Origin: Desulfovibrio sp. TomC
GTDB lineage: Bacteria; Desulfobacterota; Desulfovibrionia; Desulfovibrionales; Desulfovibrionaceae
DNA length: 64,000 nucleotides
Direction of reading: 5' to 3'
Assembly: GCF_000801335.2 (NCBI RefSeq)
Contig: NZ_JSEH01000013.1
Span: 1-64,000 of the forward strand
Part shown: positions 1 through 9,600 of the stretch, one piece after another
Layout of the letters: each line of letters begins with the position of its first letter
Position numbering within the stretch: the stretch's first letter is position 1
Notes under the pieces: generated by a model
What the model was told of the DNA's origin: nothing
Database searches by the model: none
Seen by the model: only the letters and a program-made list of their open reading frames with translations
Position numbers and translations under genes: made by a program

Positions 1-141
1 CACAGTGACAAGTCATGGTTGGATTTGCTGCATTTATTTGAAGGAAGTGCTTGTAAGTAGCTCCCTGAACGTTGGTGCCACGTGTGCCAGGACTGTTTTG
101 AAGTGTCTTTGTCCGCGAAATTATATACGAAGAGGGTCGGT

Positions 142-2448
142 ATGAATGGTGCCGCGAAAACACGAAATATTTCTAGTGGTGAACATCTCAATCTAGAGGG
201 TGAACACGATTCTGTTGTTGAAAAAAACAATGATACCTGTCCGCCTCGGTCCTGCCCTATTGGTGGCTGGCGTGACGCTTCATTAGATGAAGTCTTGCGT
301 AAAACGAAAAGAGCTGTTCGTGCGTTTAGTGCTTCATCAGCTTTAATTGCGAAAGTAACGGAAGAAGAAGATCTTTTGAACCGCGTTTGTCGTCTGATGG
401 TTGATGATGTTGGTTATCGTATGGCGTGGATCGGTGTAGCTGCCAATGATCAACAGAAATCCGTTAAGCCCATTGCCCAGTATGGTTTTGAAGATGGGTA
501 TTTGGAAAAGATTCATATCTCCTGGGATGATAATGAAAAAGGCCGGGGGCCGACTGGAATGGCTGCGCGCACGGAAACTCCCGTAGCTTGCCATAACATG
601 TTGACGGACCCCAGACTCATTCCTTGGCGCGATGAAGCAGGCCGACGGGGCTATGCCTCTTCGATTGCACTTCCTTTGATGGTCAATGGCAGCTCTTTGG
701 GTGTGCTCACAATCTATGCGAGTGAACCAGATGCTTTTGAAGGCGACGAATTTGATCTTCTGGTTGAGTTATCCAACACTCTTGCCTTGGGTCTGTCTTC
801 TTTGAGAGCGCGCGTCGAAAAACTAAAAGTTGAACAATTGTTGCATCAAAATGAAGAGAACCTTCGCTCATTATACTCTTCTATGAATGATGGGCTATGT
901 ATCCATGAGATTGTTTACGATGAAAGCGAACAGCCTGTCGATTATCGGATTCTGGAAGTCAACCCTAAGTATGAATCAATTCTTGGGATTAGCCGAAGCG
1001 AAGCTATTTATGCATTAGCTACATCTCTTTACCGTGTTGAAAAACCGCCGTATCTTGATATTTATGAACGTGTTGCCAGGACTGGTGAACCGACTGCTTT
1101 TGAAACGTATTTTTCTCCTTTAAATAGATATTTTTGGATTTCAGTCTTTTCTCCTCGAAAAGGTCGATTTGCAGTGCTGTTTAATGACATTACTGAGCGT
1201 AAATGCACAGAGGAGAAACTATATCAGCTAAATATAACACTTGAACAACAAGTTTTAGACCAGACTAAAGAGCTTAGGATAGCCAAAGAGGAAGCAGAGG
1301 CGGCCAACAGAGCTAAAAGCGAATTCTTGGCCAACATGAGTCATGAGATCAGAACTCCCATGAACGGGATATTAGGCATGACTCAATTAGCTCTGAAACG
1401 TGAATTACCTGATGAAATTAGGGAATATCTTGAGCTAGTCAAACAATCTGGGCATTCGCTGCTGGCCATCATAAATGACATCCTTGACCTCTCCAAGATC
1501 GAGGCTGGAAAGGTCGTGCTTGAAAAAAGCAACTTCGACCTCATCGAGATGGTCCAGGCTTCCTTGAAGCCACTGGGGGTGATTGCCAAGGACAAAGGAC
1601 TCGCATTCCGTTATTTCATCGCGCACGACGTTCCGGCCAACGTCGGGGGCGACAGTGGACGGCTCCGGCAGATTCTGACCAACATCGTGGGCAATGCCAT
1701 CAAATTCACCCGATGCGGCAGTGTTGAAGTTACGGTGCATACGAGTGAAACCAAGGATCCGACAAAGCCACGCCTACTGTTTCAAGTCAGGGACGAGGGT
1801 ATCGGCATCTCCCAAGATCAAGTTCACGCCATCTTCGACAAATTCGAACAAATACCTTCCTCGGCGCACATCCAGTATGGCGGGACTGGACTCGGACTGG
1901 CAATTTCCAAAGCCCTTGTGGAGATGATGGGTGGTTCCATCTGGGTTGAGAGCGAAATCAACAAGGGGAGTACTTTTTCCTTTATTGTTGAGTTCGATCA
2001 AGCCATTGAGACTGATTCGCCACCTCAGGACACCCCAGCACCTATACCCGACTATTTCTCCCCCCTGAAGATACTTCTCGTCGAGGATAATGAAGTTAAT
2101 AGATTGTTTACAAGCTATATGATTAAAAGCTGGGGCCATAACGTTAAAGTTGCCGTAAACGGACAACTCGCCATAGAAAAATTACAGGTCGAAAAGTTCG
2201 ATCTCGTGCTCATGGACGCTCTCATGCCCGAGATGGATGGAATAGAAGCCACGAAACTCATCCGTTCCGGCCAAGCAGGCTCCCCAGATATCCCTATTGT
2301 GGCCCAGACTGCCTACGCTCTCCAGGGTGATAAAGAACGATTTCTAGCCGCCGGAATGGACGACTATATATCTAAACCGATAGACCTGGAGGAATTGCAA
2401 AATGTTTTGGGAAAGATTATGAAGAAAAAGAATTGTAAGACAGCTTGA
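142..2448 (+). CDS. Hybrid sensor histidine kinase (GAF-PAS-HisKA-HATPase-REC)
   Basis: This is a soluble hybrid kinase that would sense a signal through its N-terminal domains and relay phosphate to its own receiver domain. Counting from the upstream GTG at 82, a GAF domain spans about 75-240, a PAS-like domain about 260-375, and a short coiled coil (about 375-415) leads into HisKA with the phospho-acceptor H421 in an MSHEIRTPMNG motif. HATPase_c (about 515-640) has the N box and GTGLGL motif, and a receiver domain (about 661-785) has E668/D669, phospho-acceptor D712 and K765. I prefer the ATG at 142 because AGAGGG precedes it; the GTG at 82 has no ribosome site. No membrane segment is visible. 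The 5' half (to about 1480) is clearly more AT-rich than the 3' half. The output partner is not in the window. Confidence 0.9.
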   Translation: MNGAAKTRNISSGEHLNLEGEHDSVVEKNNDTCPPRSCPIGGWRDASLDEVLRKTKRAVRAFSASSALIAKVTEEEDLLNRVCRLMVDDVGYRMAWIGVAANDQQKSVKPIAQYGFEDGYLEKIHISWDDNEKGRGPTGMAARTETPVACHNMLTDPRLIPWRDEAGRRGYASSIALPLMVNGSSLGVLTIYASEPDAFEGDEFDLLVELSNTLALGLSSLRARVEKLKVEQLLHQNEENLRSLYSSMNDGLCIHEIVYDESEQPVDYRILEVNPKYESILGISRSEAIYALATSLYRVEKPPYLDIYERVARTGEPTAFETYFSPLNRYFWISVFSPRKGRFAVLFNDITERKCTEEKLYQLNITLEQQVLDQTKELRIAKEEAEAANRAKSEFLANMSHEIRTPMNGILGMTQLALKRELPDEIREYLELVKQSGHSLLAIINDILDLSKIEAGKVVLEKSNFDLIEMVQASLKPLGVIAKDKGLAFRYFIAHDVPANVGGDSGRLRQILTNIVGNAIKFTRCGSVEVTVHTSETKDPTKPRLLFQVRDEGIGISQDQVHAIFDKFEQIPSSAHIQYGGTGLGLAISKALVEMMGGSIWVESEINKGSTFSFIVEFDQAIETDSPPQDTPAPIPDYFSPLKILLVEDNEVNRLFTSYMIKSWGHNVKVAVNGQLAIEKLQVEKFDLVLMDALMPEMDGIEATKLIRSGQAGSPDIPIVAQTAYALQGDKERFLAAGMDDYISKPIDLEELQNVLGKIMKKKNCKTA

Positions 2449-2762
2449 TCATGTTGTGTGTAGACGAAGTCCGGGACTTTAAAGATCATTTGGTGCTTGA
2501 TAAGGTGAGCCTCCGTCTCCAGAGATCCCCCCTTCCCAATCTACATTGCTTCCGTTTCCCTACAATTTGTTCCACTCGGCAGTCCCGACGATGCCTTTGA
2601 ATCCACCGATCACCTTCGGTTCCTTCTCCTTTTTCCCACTTTTCCGATTTGCGCAGGTTCCTGCACTTTTTTATCATACTGTTATCATAGTATTCTTTTG
2701 ATAACGGCTGTGCCACCGTAGGAGAGGGACTCTGTGTGTCAGGGATTTCCTACTGGATAACA

Positions 2763-2838
2763 CTGAAATAGGTTCTCCAGCCCTGAAGAACCGGCATTTT
2801 GGATAAACTCTGGAGAACCGGAAATGTCCCAGCGGGGA
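2763..2838. repeat. Dispersed repeat R1 with inner inverted repeat
   Basis: A 76-bp element whose arms GGTTCTCCAG (2771-2780) and CTGGAGAACC (2810-2819) are perfectly complementary. A second copy, roughly 80% identical by eye, lies at 62887-62963 just upstream of an IS5-family transposase remnant. It may be an insertion-sequence end or a small non-coding mobile element; the identity is not established. Confidence 0.6.
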
Positions 2839-2913
2839 TCGATTTTGTCCAAGGGGCGGTAGTTGTTATTCTGAAAAATTAAATGATTTCAGTATATTAA
2901 AAATTCAGTCGCG

Positions 2914-2960
2914 GCCTTCTAAGCAGACGGCCACAGGTTCGAATCCTGTCGGACGCACCA
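2914..2960 (+). tRNA. 3' half of tRNA-Arg(UCU), attachment-site relic (copy 1)
   Basis: The sequence begins at the anticodon loop CTTCTAA (anticodon TCT) and runs through the variable region, a T arm with ACAGG/CCTGT stem and TTCGAAT loop, the acceptor strand and an encoded CCA. It resembles the 3' half of E. coli argU. The upstream 5' half (acceptor, D arm, 5' anticodon stem) is absent, so this cannot be a functional tRNA. Such 3' halves are the usual footprint of integration by tyrosine recombinases at tRNA genes. Confidence 0.8.
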
Positions 2961-2972
2961 CAAGTATTTCAA

Positions 2973-3004
2973 GGGGTTAGGTCGTTTTCGGCCTGACCCC
3001 TTTT
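2973..3004 (+). terminator. Intrinsic terminator carried with tRNA-Arg fragment
   Basis: A 12-bp stem (2973-2984 with 2989-3000, including G-U pairs), a TTTT loop and four T's afterwards. The same hairpin follows the tRNA-Arg fragments at 13282 and 28282 and a decayed copy at 33139, so it is probably the original tRNA terminator duplicated with the attachment site. Confidence 0.75.
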
Positions 3005-3085
3005 GTCATGTGGATAACCGGGGTGGATAACATCTTGGCCAACCCTACGGGATAACGCGGGAATTTTGGATAACATTCGGGCAGA
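3005..3085 (+). repeat. GGATAAC module, copy 1
   Basis: Four GGATAAC heptamers start at 3012, 3025, 3050 and 3068 (spacing 13, 25, 18). The same arrangement follows the tRNA-Arg fragments at 13.3 and 28.3 kb. Confidence 0.7.
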
Positions 3086-3601
3086 TGCTATCCTGCGTAT
3101 GGGCAGACGGCTGGGGAGGCGGCCCGGAATTACGGATTTTTCTAATCGGACTGTGTTGCGCGGGCACTTTGCGGGACCGCTGTTGGCCAACGGCGCGGGG
3201 CTTGATGCCGCCGCACGGGGCCTTGCGGTTTGTATCGTCTGCGGAGCACTTTTGTTGTGCTGCCAGCAATTGAGGCCTACCAGTTTCAGAAAATGTAGTA
3301 AATAATCAAGGGATGCCAGGGGTGCTGACAATGTCCAGGTGCCCCTGGCCAGAGGGCTATGTCTTCCTCCTATGCCGGATAAGGGACCTGTCCGGGCAGA
3401 TGCTGTTCCGTGTTGAGGCAGACTGGCACGAGTGTCGCTGAATATGAGATTCCAGGTGTCCATGGTGCTGCTCTTCCTCCTGAATTTTGGGGAGATCCAG
3501 GTGGAAGGAGCAGCCGGGGCAGGATCACGGGCACGACGAGGCCCTGGAAATCGGACTTTTAGGCCGGGGGCTTCCTGCGTTTATGAAGGGGAGGGGGTGC
3601 G

Positions 3602-6600
3602 TTATGCATCCAAATGTGACGTCGGCGTCCCACATGCGCTCCCGCAGCCGATATGAATCTTGACGGCGTGCTCACGGTGGTCGTCAAGAAGCGGGACGGA
3701 TTTGTCCGTCTGCTCAACACCATCCGCGATCACACGCATAGGCCCGCTCTCGCCATCGGCTTTCATAACCACGATGTGGTAGACGGTTTCCAGATAGCGG
3801 TAGTGCATGGTGAACCCTTCCCAATGCTGTGGCAGACACAGCTCAAACCGCAATCTGTCCCCTTCCAGCCTGACCCCCAGCAAAGACTCCACGATCAGCC
3901 GGTACATCCAGGCGGCGGACCCCGTGTACCAGGACCAGCCGCCGCGTCCGACATGGGGGGCGGAGGCGTAGACGTCGGCGGCAACCACGTATGGTTCCAC
4001 CTTGTACAGGGCCGTTTCCGCCTCAGAGCGGCCATGGTTGATCGGGTTTATGAGGGCAAAGAGTTCCCAGGCGCGGCGCGCGTCGCCCATTTGGGCAAAG
4101 GCCATGGCCGCCCAGATGGCTGCATGGGTGTATTGTCCGCCGTTTTCCCGTACCCCGGGGACGTAGCCCTTGATGTAACCGGGTTGCAGGGACGAAGTGT
4201 CGAAAGGCGGCGTCAGCAGCTTGATCAGACCGTGTTCGCGGTCGACAAGCAGCGCCTCCAACGCTTCCATCGCTTGGTGCGAACGGCCGGCGTCCCCCCC
4301 CCCGGAAAGGACGGACCAACTCTGGGCAATGGAATCAATCCGGCATTCGGGGTTGTTCGAAGAACCAAGTGGCGTGCCGTCGTCGAAATAGGCCCGGCGG
4401 TACCACTGGCCGTCCCATCCATGGACGTCGAGATTGCGGCGAAGCTCTCCAGCGTGCGTCTGACAACGTTGCGCAAAGGCCATATCGCCGCGTTTGGCGG
4501 CCAGCGGCTCGAACTGCCTGAGCACCTCAAACAGGAAGAACCCGAGCCAGACGCTTTCACCTGCACCCTTTTCCCCCACCAGATTCATGCCGTCGTTCCA
4601 GTCGCCGGAGCCCATGAGCGGCAGGCCGTGGGCGCCGAACCGAAGGCCGTTGGCGATGGCCCGTGTGCAGTGCTCGTAAAGGCTCGCCGTCAGCTCCGAG
4701 CGACCGGGCAGATCGTAGGAGGATTCTTCCTCCTCGCCAAGCGTGCGGCCCAGGAGAAAATGGACGGGTTCGTCCAGCACGCCAATGTCGCCGGTAGCCT
4801 GGACGTAGCGGCAGGCGGCCAGCGGCAGCCAGAGGTAATCGTCGCTGCAACGCGTGCGTACTCCGCGTCCTACAGGCGGATGCCACCAATGCTGGACATC
4901 GCCTTCCTCAAATTGGTGCGCCGCGCACAGCAGCAGGTGCTCACGCACCAGATGCGGTCTGGCGTGGATCAGCGCCATCACGTCCTGCAACTGGTCGCGG
5001 AAACCAAATGCGCCCCCGGATTGGTAGGTGGCGCTGCGCGCCCAGAGGCGGCAGGCCAGGGTCTGGTAGAGAAGCCAGCCGTTGGCCAGCACATTAAGGG
5101 CCGGGTCAGGGGTTTCCACATGCACGGCGCCCAGGGTGTGCGTCCAGTGCTGCCAGGCCACGTCCAGGGCGTTTCGGGCGGCAGTTGAGCCTCGAAAGCG
5201 CAGGACCAGGGCTCTGGCCTCGTCGGCATCGCGCCCGACGCCGAGCCGAAAGACGATTTCCCGTTCTTGTCCGGCAGCCAGATCAAAGGCTACTTGGAGA
5301 GCGCCGCAGGGGTCGAGGGCCGGTCCCACCCGACCGGAAAGGTGTCTGCGGGTCATGGCGGCCGGGGCGCGCAGGGTTCCGTTGCGACCCAGAAATTCCA
5401 GGCGGTCGCCGCTGACGGTGCGCATGGTTTCGTCTACGTCGAAAAAGGCCGTGCGGTTGCGAAACTCGGTGTTGTAGGGATTTCGGGCGAAAAGCGCGCC
5501 GGTTTCCGAGTCGATGTCCGTGACGACATGCATGGCCGTTTTCGACCGCAGGTCGCCAAGCACCCATTCGGCGTAGCCGGTGGCGGAAATCCGGCGGGAG
5601 CGGCCCGAATCGTTGCGGACCTTGAGCACCGAAAACTTGATGGCCGCGTCCATGGCCACATACACCCACAGTTCCGAGCGGATGCCGCGTTCTGTGTGTT
5701 CAAAAACGCTGTAGCCGAAGCCGTGGCGGGTGACATACGGCGTGGCCCCGCGGCAGGGCAGAGGCGTTGGCGACCAGTAATGGCCCCGTTCCTCGTCGCG
5801 AAGGTAGAAGGCCTCGCCTTCGCCGTCGCTCACGGGGTCGTTGCCCCAGGGCGTGAGTCGGAACTCGTGTGCGTTTTCGCTCCAGGTATAGGCCGAGCCG
5901 CTTTCTGAAATAACCGTCCCGAAATTGGGGTTGGCCAGGACATTGACCCAGGGCGCAGGCGTTAACTGCCGACTGGCGGTGGTGATGACGTATTCCCGGC
6001 CGTCCGGGGTAAAGCCGCCCAGCCCGTTGTAAAACGTCAGGTCATGGCGCGGCAGGGGCGCAACCGGCACAGGCTCGCTCCGATTGGTCCGAGTCGGGAT
6101 CAGAGGGAGTACGCCAACGCCCGGCATGGGGCGGCCGTCGGCCTGATCCGATAACGTCCCCCGGCTGTCGGTAAGGATGGCGCGGGCCACCGTCTGGAAC
6201 AGCACCCGGTCCTCGGTTGCGATTTGGTCGATGGAGCGGACAAAAATACCGCCAGGCCGGTCAGCCAGGTCGGCCTCGATGCCGGCGGCGATCAGACTCA
6301 TGATCTGGTCGGTAAGCAGTTGCCGGTACCCGGCGTGGTCCATGTTCCAGATCACCAGATCCACGGCCAGTCCCTTGAGCCGCCAGTAGGCGTGGGCCTG
6401 GACAAGCTGGCGCACCAGATCAAGGTTGGCCGGATCTTCGATTTGCAGCAGCACGATGGGCAAATCCCCGGAAATGGAATAGCCCCAAAGCCCGGATTGT
6501 CCCTGGGTGTTTTGCAGCAATGCCGGCTCGGCGCGCAAAGAGGCATTGGCATAGAGGATCGAGCCGGCGATGCGGCAATAGAGCTGGGCATCGGCCTGGG

Positions 6601-9600
6601 TGGCGTTGATCTGGCGCAGGAGCACCTGGCTGTGCGTCCAGGCCAGATCGAAGACGCGATCAGCCAGCCGGCGGTCCTGGTATTTTTCCACCAGGTCCAA
6701 GGCGACATCCCGGTTTTCGCCAACGCCGGACACGATGTTTATAGTGGCTGATTGTTCCGGCTCGATGGTGATCCGGTAGCGGATGGCGACAATGGGGTCG
6801 AGCACCGACCCCTGGCTGTCCGAGAGCGGCCCTGGCGCGTCGCTTACGGCCTGGGGATCGGCCACGGTGTTGCCCCGCCCGATAAAGCGCATTCGGTCGG
6901 TCTCGTAGGAGATACTCCCCACGGTGGCCTCATGGGCGGCCATCAGGTGCAGCAGGCAGGGCGACGGCTCGCCAAGGGACCGGGGGCGGCGGGTGCAGAG
7001 TATCGCCCGCTGTTCCGGGATGATCTCGGTCTGGACAAAGAGATTGCTAAACGCTGGATGGAGCGCGTCGGCGGCCGGCGGGGCCAGGACCACTTCGGCA
7101 TAGCTCGTGACGTCAATAATTCTGCGACGGCGGGAGCGGTTGGTGATGGTGATGCGCCGCACTTCGATATCGTCTTCGGGCGACACCACGACTTCGGTAT
7201 AGGCGTCAAGGTCGTTGTGGCGACAACGGAATTCGGCCCGGCCTTCCGAAAAAATCGTTTCAAATTCCTTGGAACGCCGCCGCGTCGGCTGGTAGGTCGT
7301 GGACCAGAAGCTGCCATTGTCCACGTCTTGGATATAGCAAAACGATCCCCAGTTGTCGCAGGCGCCGTCCTCGCGCCATCGGGTGACGGCCAGATCCTTC
7401 CAGCGGCTTGAGCCGCCGCCGGCATTGGTGAGCATGACGTGGTAGCGACCGTTGGAGAGCAGTTGCACTTCGGGAAACGGGGTGTCCGGGCTGGGGAAAA
7501 CCCGCATGGGCATATCCGTGCCGCCGCCCGGCCCCAGTTCGGCCAGTTCGGTGGTGTGGGCGAGAACAGCCGTCGTCTTGGGCACCCGTTCCTGGAGCAA
7601 CAGCATCGTGGCTTGAAACTGCGGCTGGGCGGCGAACCGTTGCTGCATGGGGCGGCCAAGGAGCTGGTAGCTCAGGGAGAGCAGGCTCATGCCCTGGTGG
7701 TGGGCCATAAACGAGCGGACCACGGCGCTGGTTTGCCCATGGGGCAGGCGCGAGGCCGTGTAGTCCACGGCTTCGTAGAAGCCGTACGGCCCTTCAAAAC
7801 CCGCTGCGGCCAGCTGTTCCAGGTTGGCGCAGGCCTGTTGCGGCGCAACCATCAGCGCCAAGGCCGTGGCATAGGGCGCAATCACCAAATCCTCGGACAG
7901 GCCGCGCTTGAGGCCAAGGCCCGGGACGCCAAAGGCCCGGTACTGATAGTTCTGGTGCACGTCGATGGCGTTGTAGCCGCATTCCGAGATGCCCCAGGGC
8001 GTCCCGACCTGCTTTCCATACTCGATCTGGCTGGCCACGGCCGCCCGGCAGGTCTGGTCGAGCAACGTGTTCTCGTACATCGGCATGACCAAAAGCGGCA
8101 TGAGGTACTCAAACATCGACCCGCTCCACGACAACAGGATCGGCTCGCCGCCTGTGGTGGTGAACAGCCGGCCCAAGGCGAACCAGCTCTCCTGGGGCAA
8201 TTCTCCTTGGGCAATGGCCACAAAGCTGGAAAATCGCGCTTCCGAGGCGAGCAGATCGTAGTAGCTGGCGTCCTGGCGATGATCGCTGACATTGTACCCG
8301 ATGGACAGGAGTTGGCGGGGCTTGTCAAAGAGGAAGCCGTATTCCATCCGGGCCAAGGCATCCGCTTGGCCGGCCAGAGTTTCCAGAAGCGCCATTCTTT
8401 CCGTGGCCCGGCGACCGGCTTTAACGAGGCAGGGGCGAAGGGCGTCAAACCAGGTCTGCAGTTGCGGCGTCGCCTCTTGGGCCAGCCGGCGTTCGAGGTC
8501 CGGCAGATAGGTTTGGGCCAGGACGGCGATCTGGCGTACGGTTGCCAGGCCGTCCAGGCCCGAAATATCCCGAGGCCGGTGCGGCGACGACAGGAGCGAC
8601 GTCCACGGGGCCAGCAACGAAAGCTCGTCCAGGCCGTCGCGGCACTGCTCGATGAACGCCTGCCCCCACCAGCGCAAGGGACTCCCCACAGAGGTGTTTC
8701 CGGCTTCGATGGCCGCAGCTGTTTGCGCCGCCACGACGGCCAACCGTTCAAGCAGCGCCCGGGTCGCCTCAAGGCTTTCCGGCCAGGGACCGGCCGTGAG
8801 ATCCGGTTGCAGCCGTTCCAGCTGTTCTGCCAAATCCGGCTCGGTCTTGCGGGCGACATCCAGCAGGACACGCACGGTGTCGGCTATCCCGACAAAGAGG
8901 CGCGGACCGACGATGGGATCGTCGGCAAGGGCGCGCAGCCCTTGCCCGAGCGTCAGCAGATGGCCGGCCAGATTGCCGCTGTCCACCGATGAGATGTAGC
9001 GGGGGGACAGCGGGGTGCGCGACAGGGTGTCGTACCAGTTGTAGAAGTGGCCCCGGTAGCGTTCCAGGGAGTCCATGGCGCGAAGGCCGTGCCCGGTTCG
9101 GTCAAGGCACTTTCCGGCTGTGATGTAGCCAAAGTCGTAGGCGGTCAGGTTGGCCAGCAGGGAAAATCCCATATTGGTCGGTGAGGTGCGGTGGGCGATG
9201 ACCGGGGCGGGCTGCTCCTGAAAGTTGTCCGGCGGCAGCCAGTTCTCATCGGCGCCGACGAAGGTTTCAAAAAAGGACCAGGTTTTTCGGGCGATCTGGC
9301 GCAGAAACAGGGTCTGCCCGTCAGTGAGTCGCGCTTCGCGGCGGGTCAACGGCCGGCTGATCCACCAAGCAACCACGGGCGAGATACACCAGAGCGCCGC
9401 AACGGGCACGGCCACGGCCAGGACGTCGGGGCGCAGGAACCACAAGGTCGCGGCCACGGCTGCGGCCAGGACCGGGCCTGTCCACATGGCCCGGCACGAG
9501 CCGGCCAGACTGGTGACGACACGACGATTCGGACTTCCCGAAGGGTTCCATTCGAGCAACCGGCGGCGCGTGACCAGCAGACGCCACAGGGTGCGCAAGA

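Larger units (their letters stand above)
2449..3601. other. Gene-poor stretch with repeat and tRNA-Arg fragment
   Basis: I see no convincing gene here. It holds the inverted-repeat element at 2763-2838, the tRNA-Arg 3' fragment with its terminator, the GGATAAC module, and about 500 bp of high-GC sequence. On the minus strand near 3380-3600 there is a stretch with protein-like composition but no start and no family I can name, so it may be a gene remnant. Confidence 0.5.

Noticed and set aside
3653-5188. Long plus-strand frame opposite the glucan synthase gene
   Set aside because: It is antisense to a gene with full family support; its Gly/Arg/Pro-rich translation has no domain. Several similar frames at 7439-8992, 9920-11047 and 11495-12580 have the same cause.
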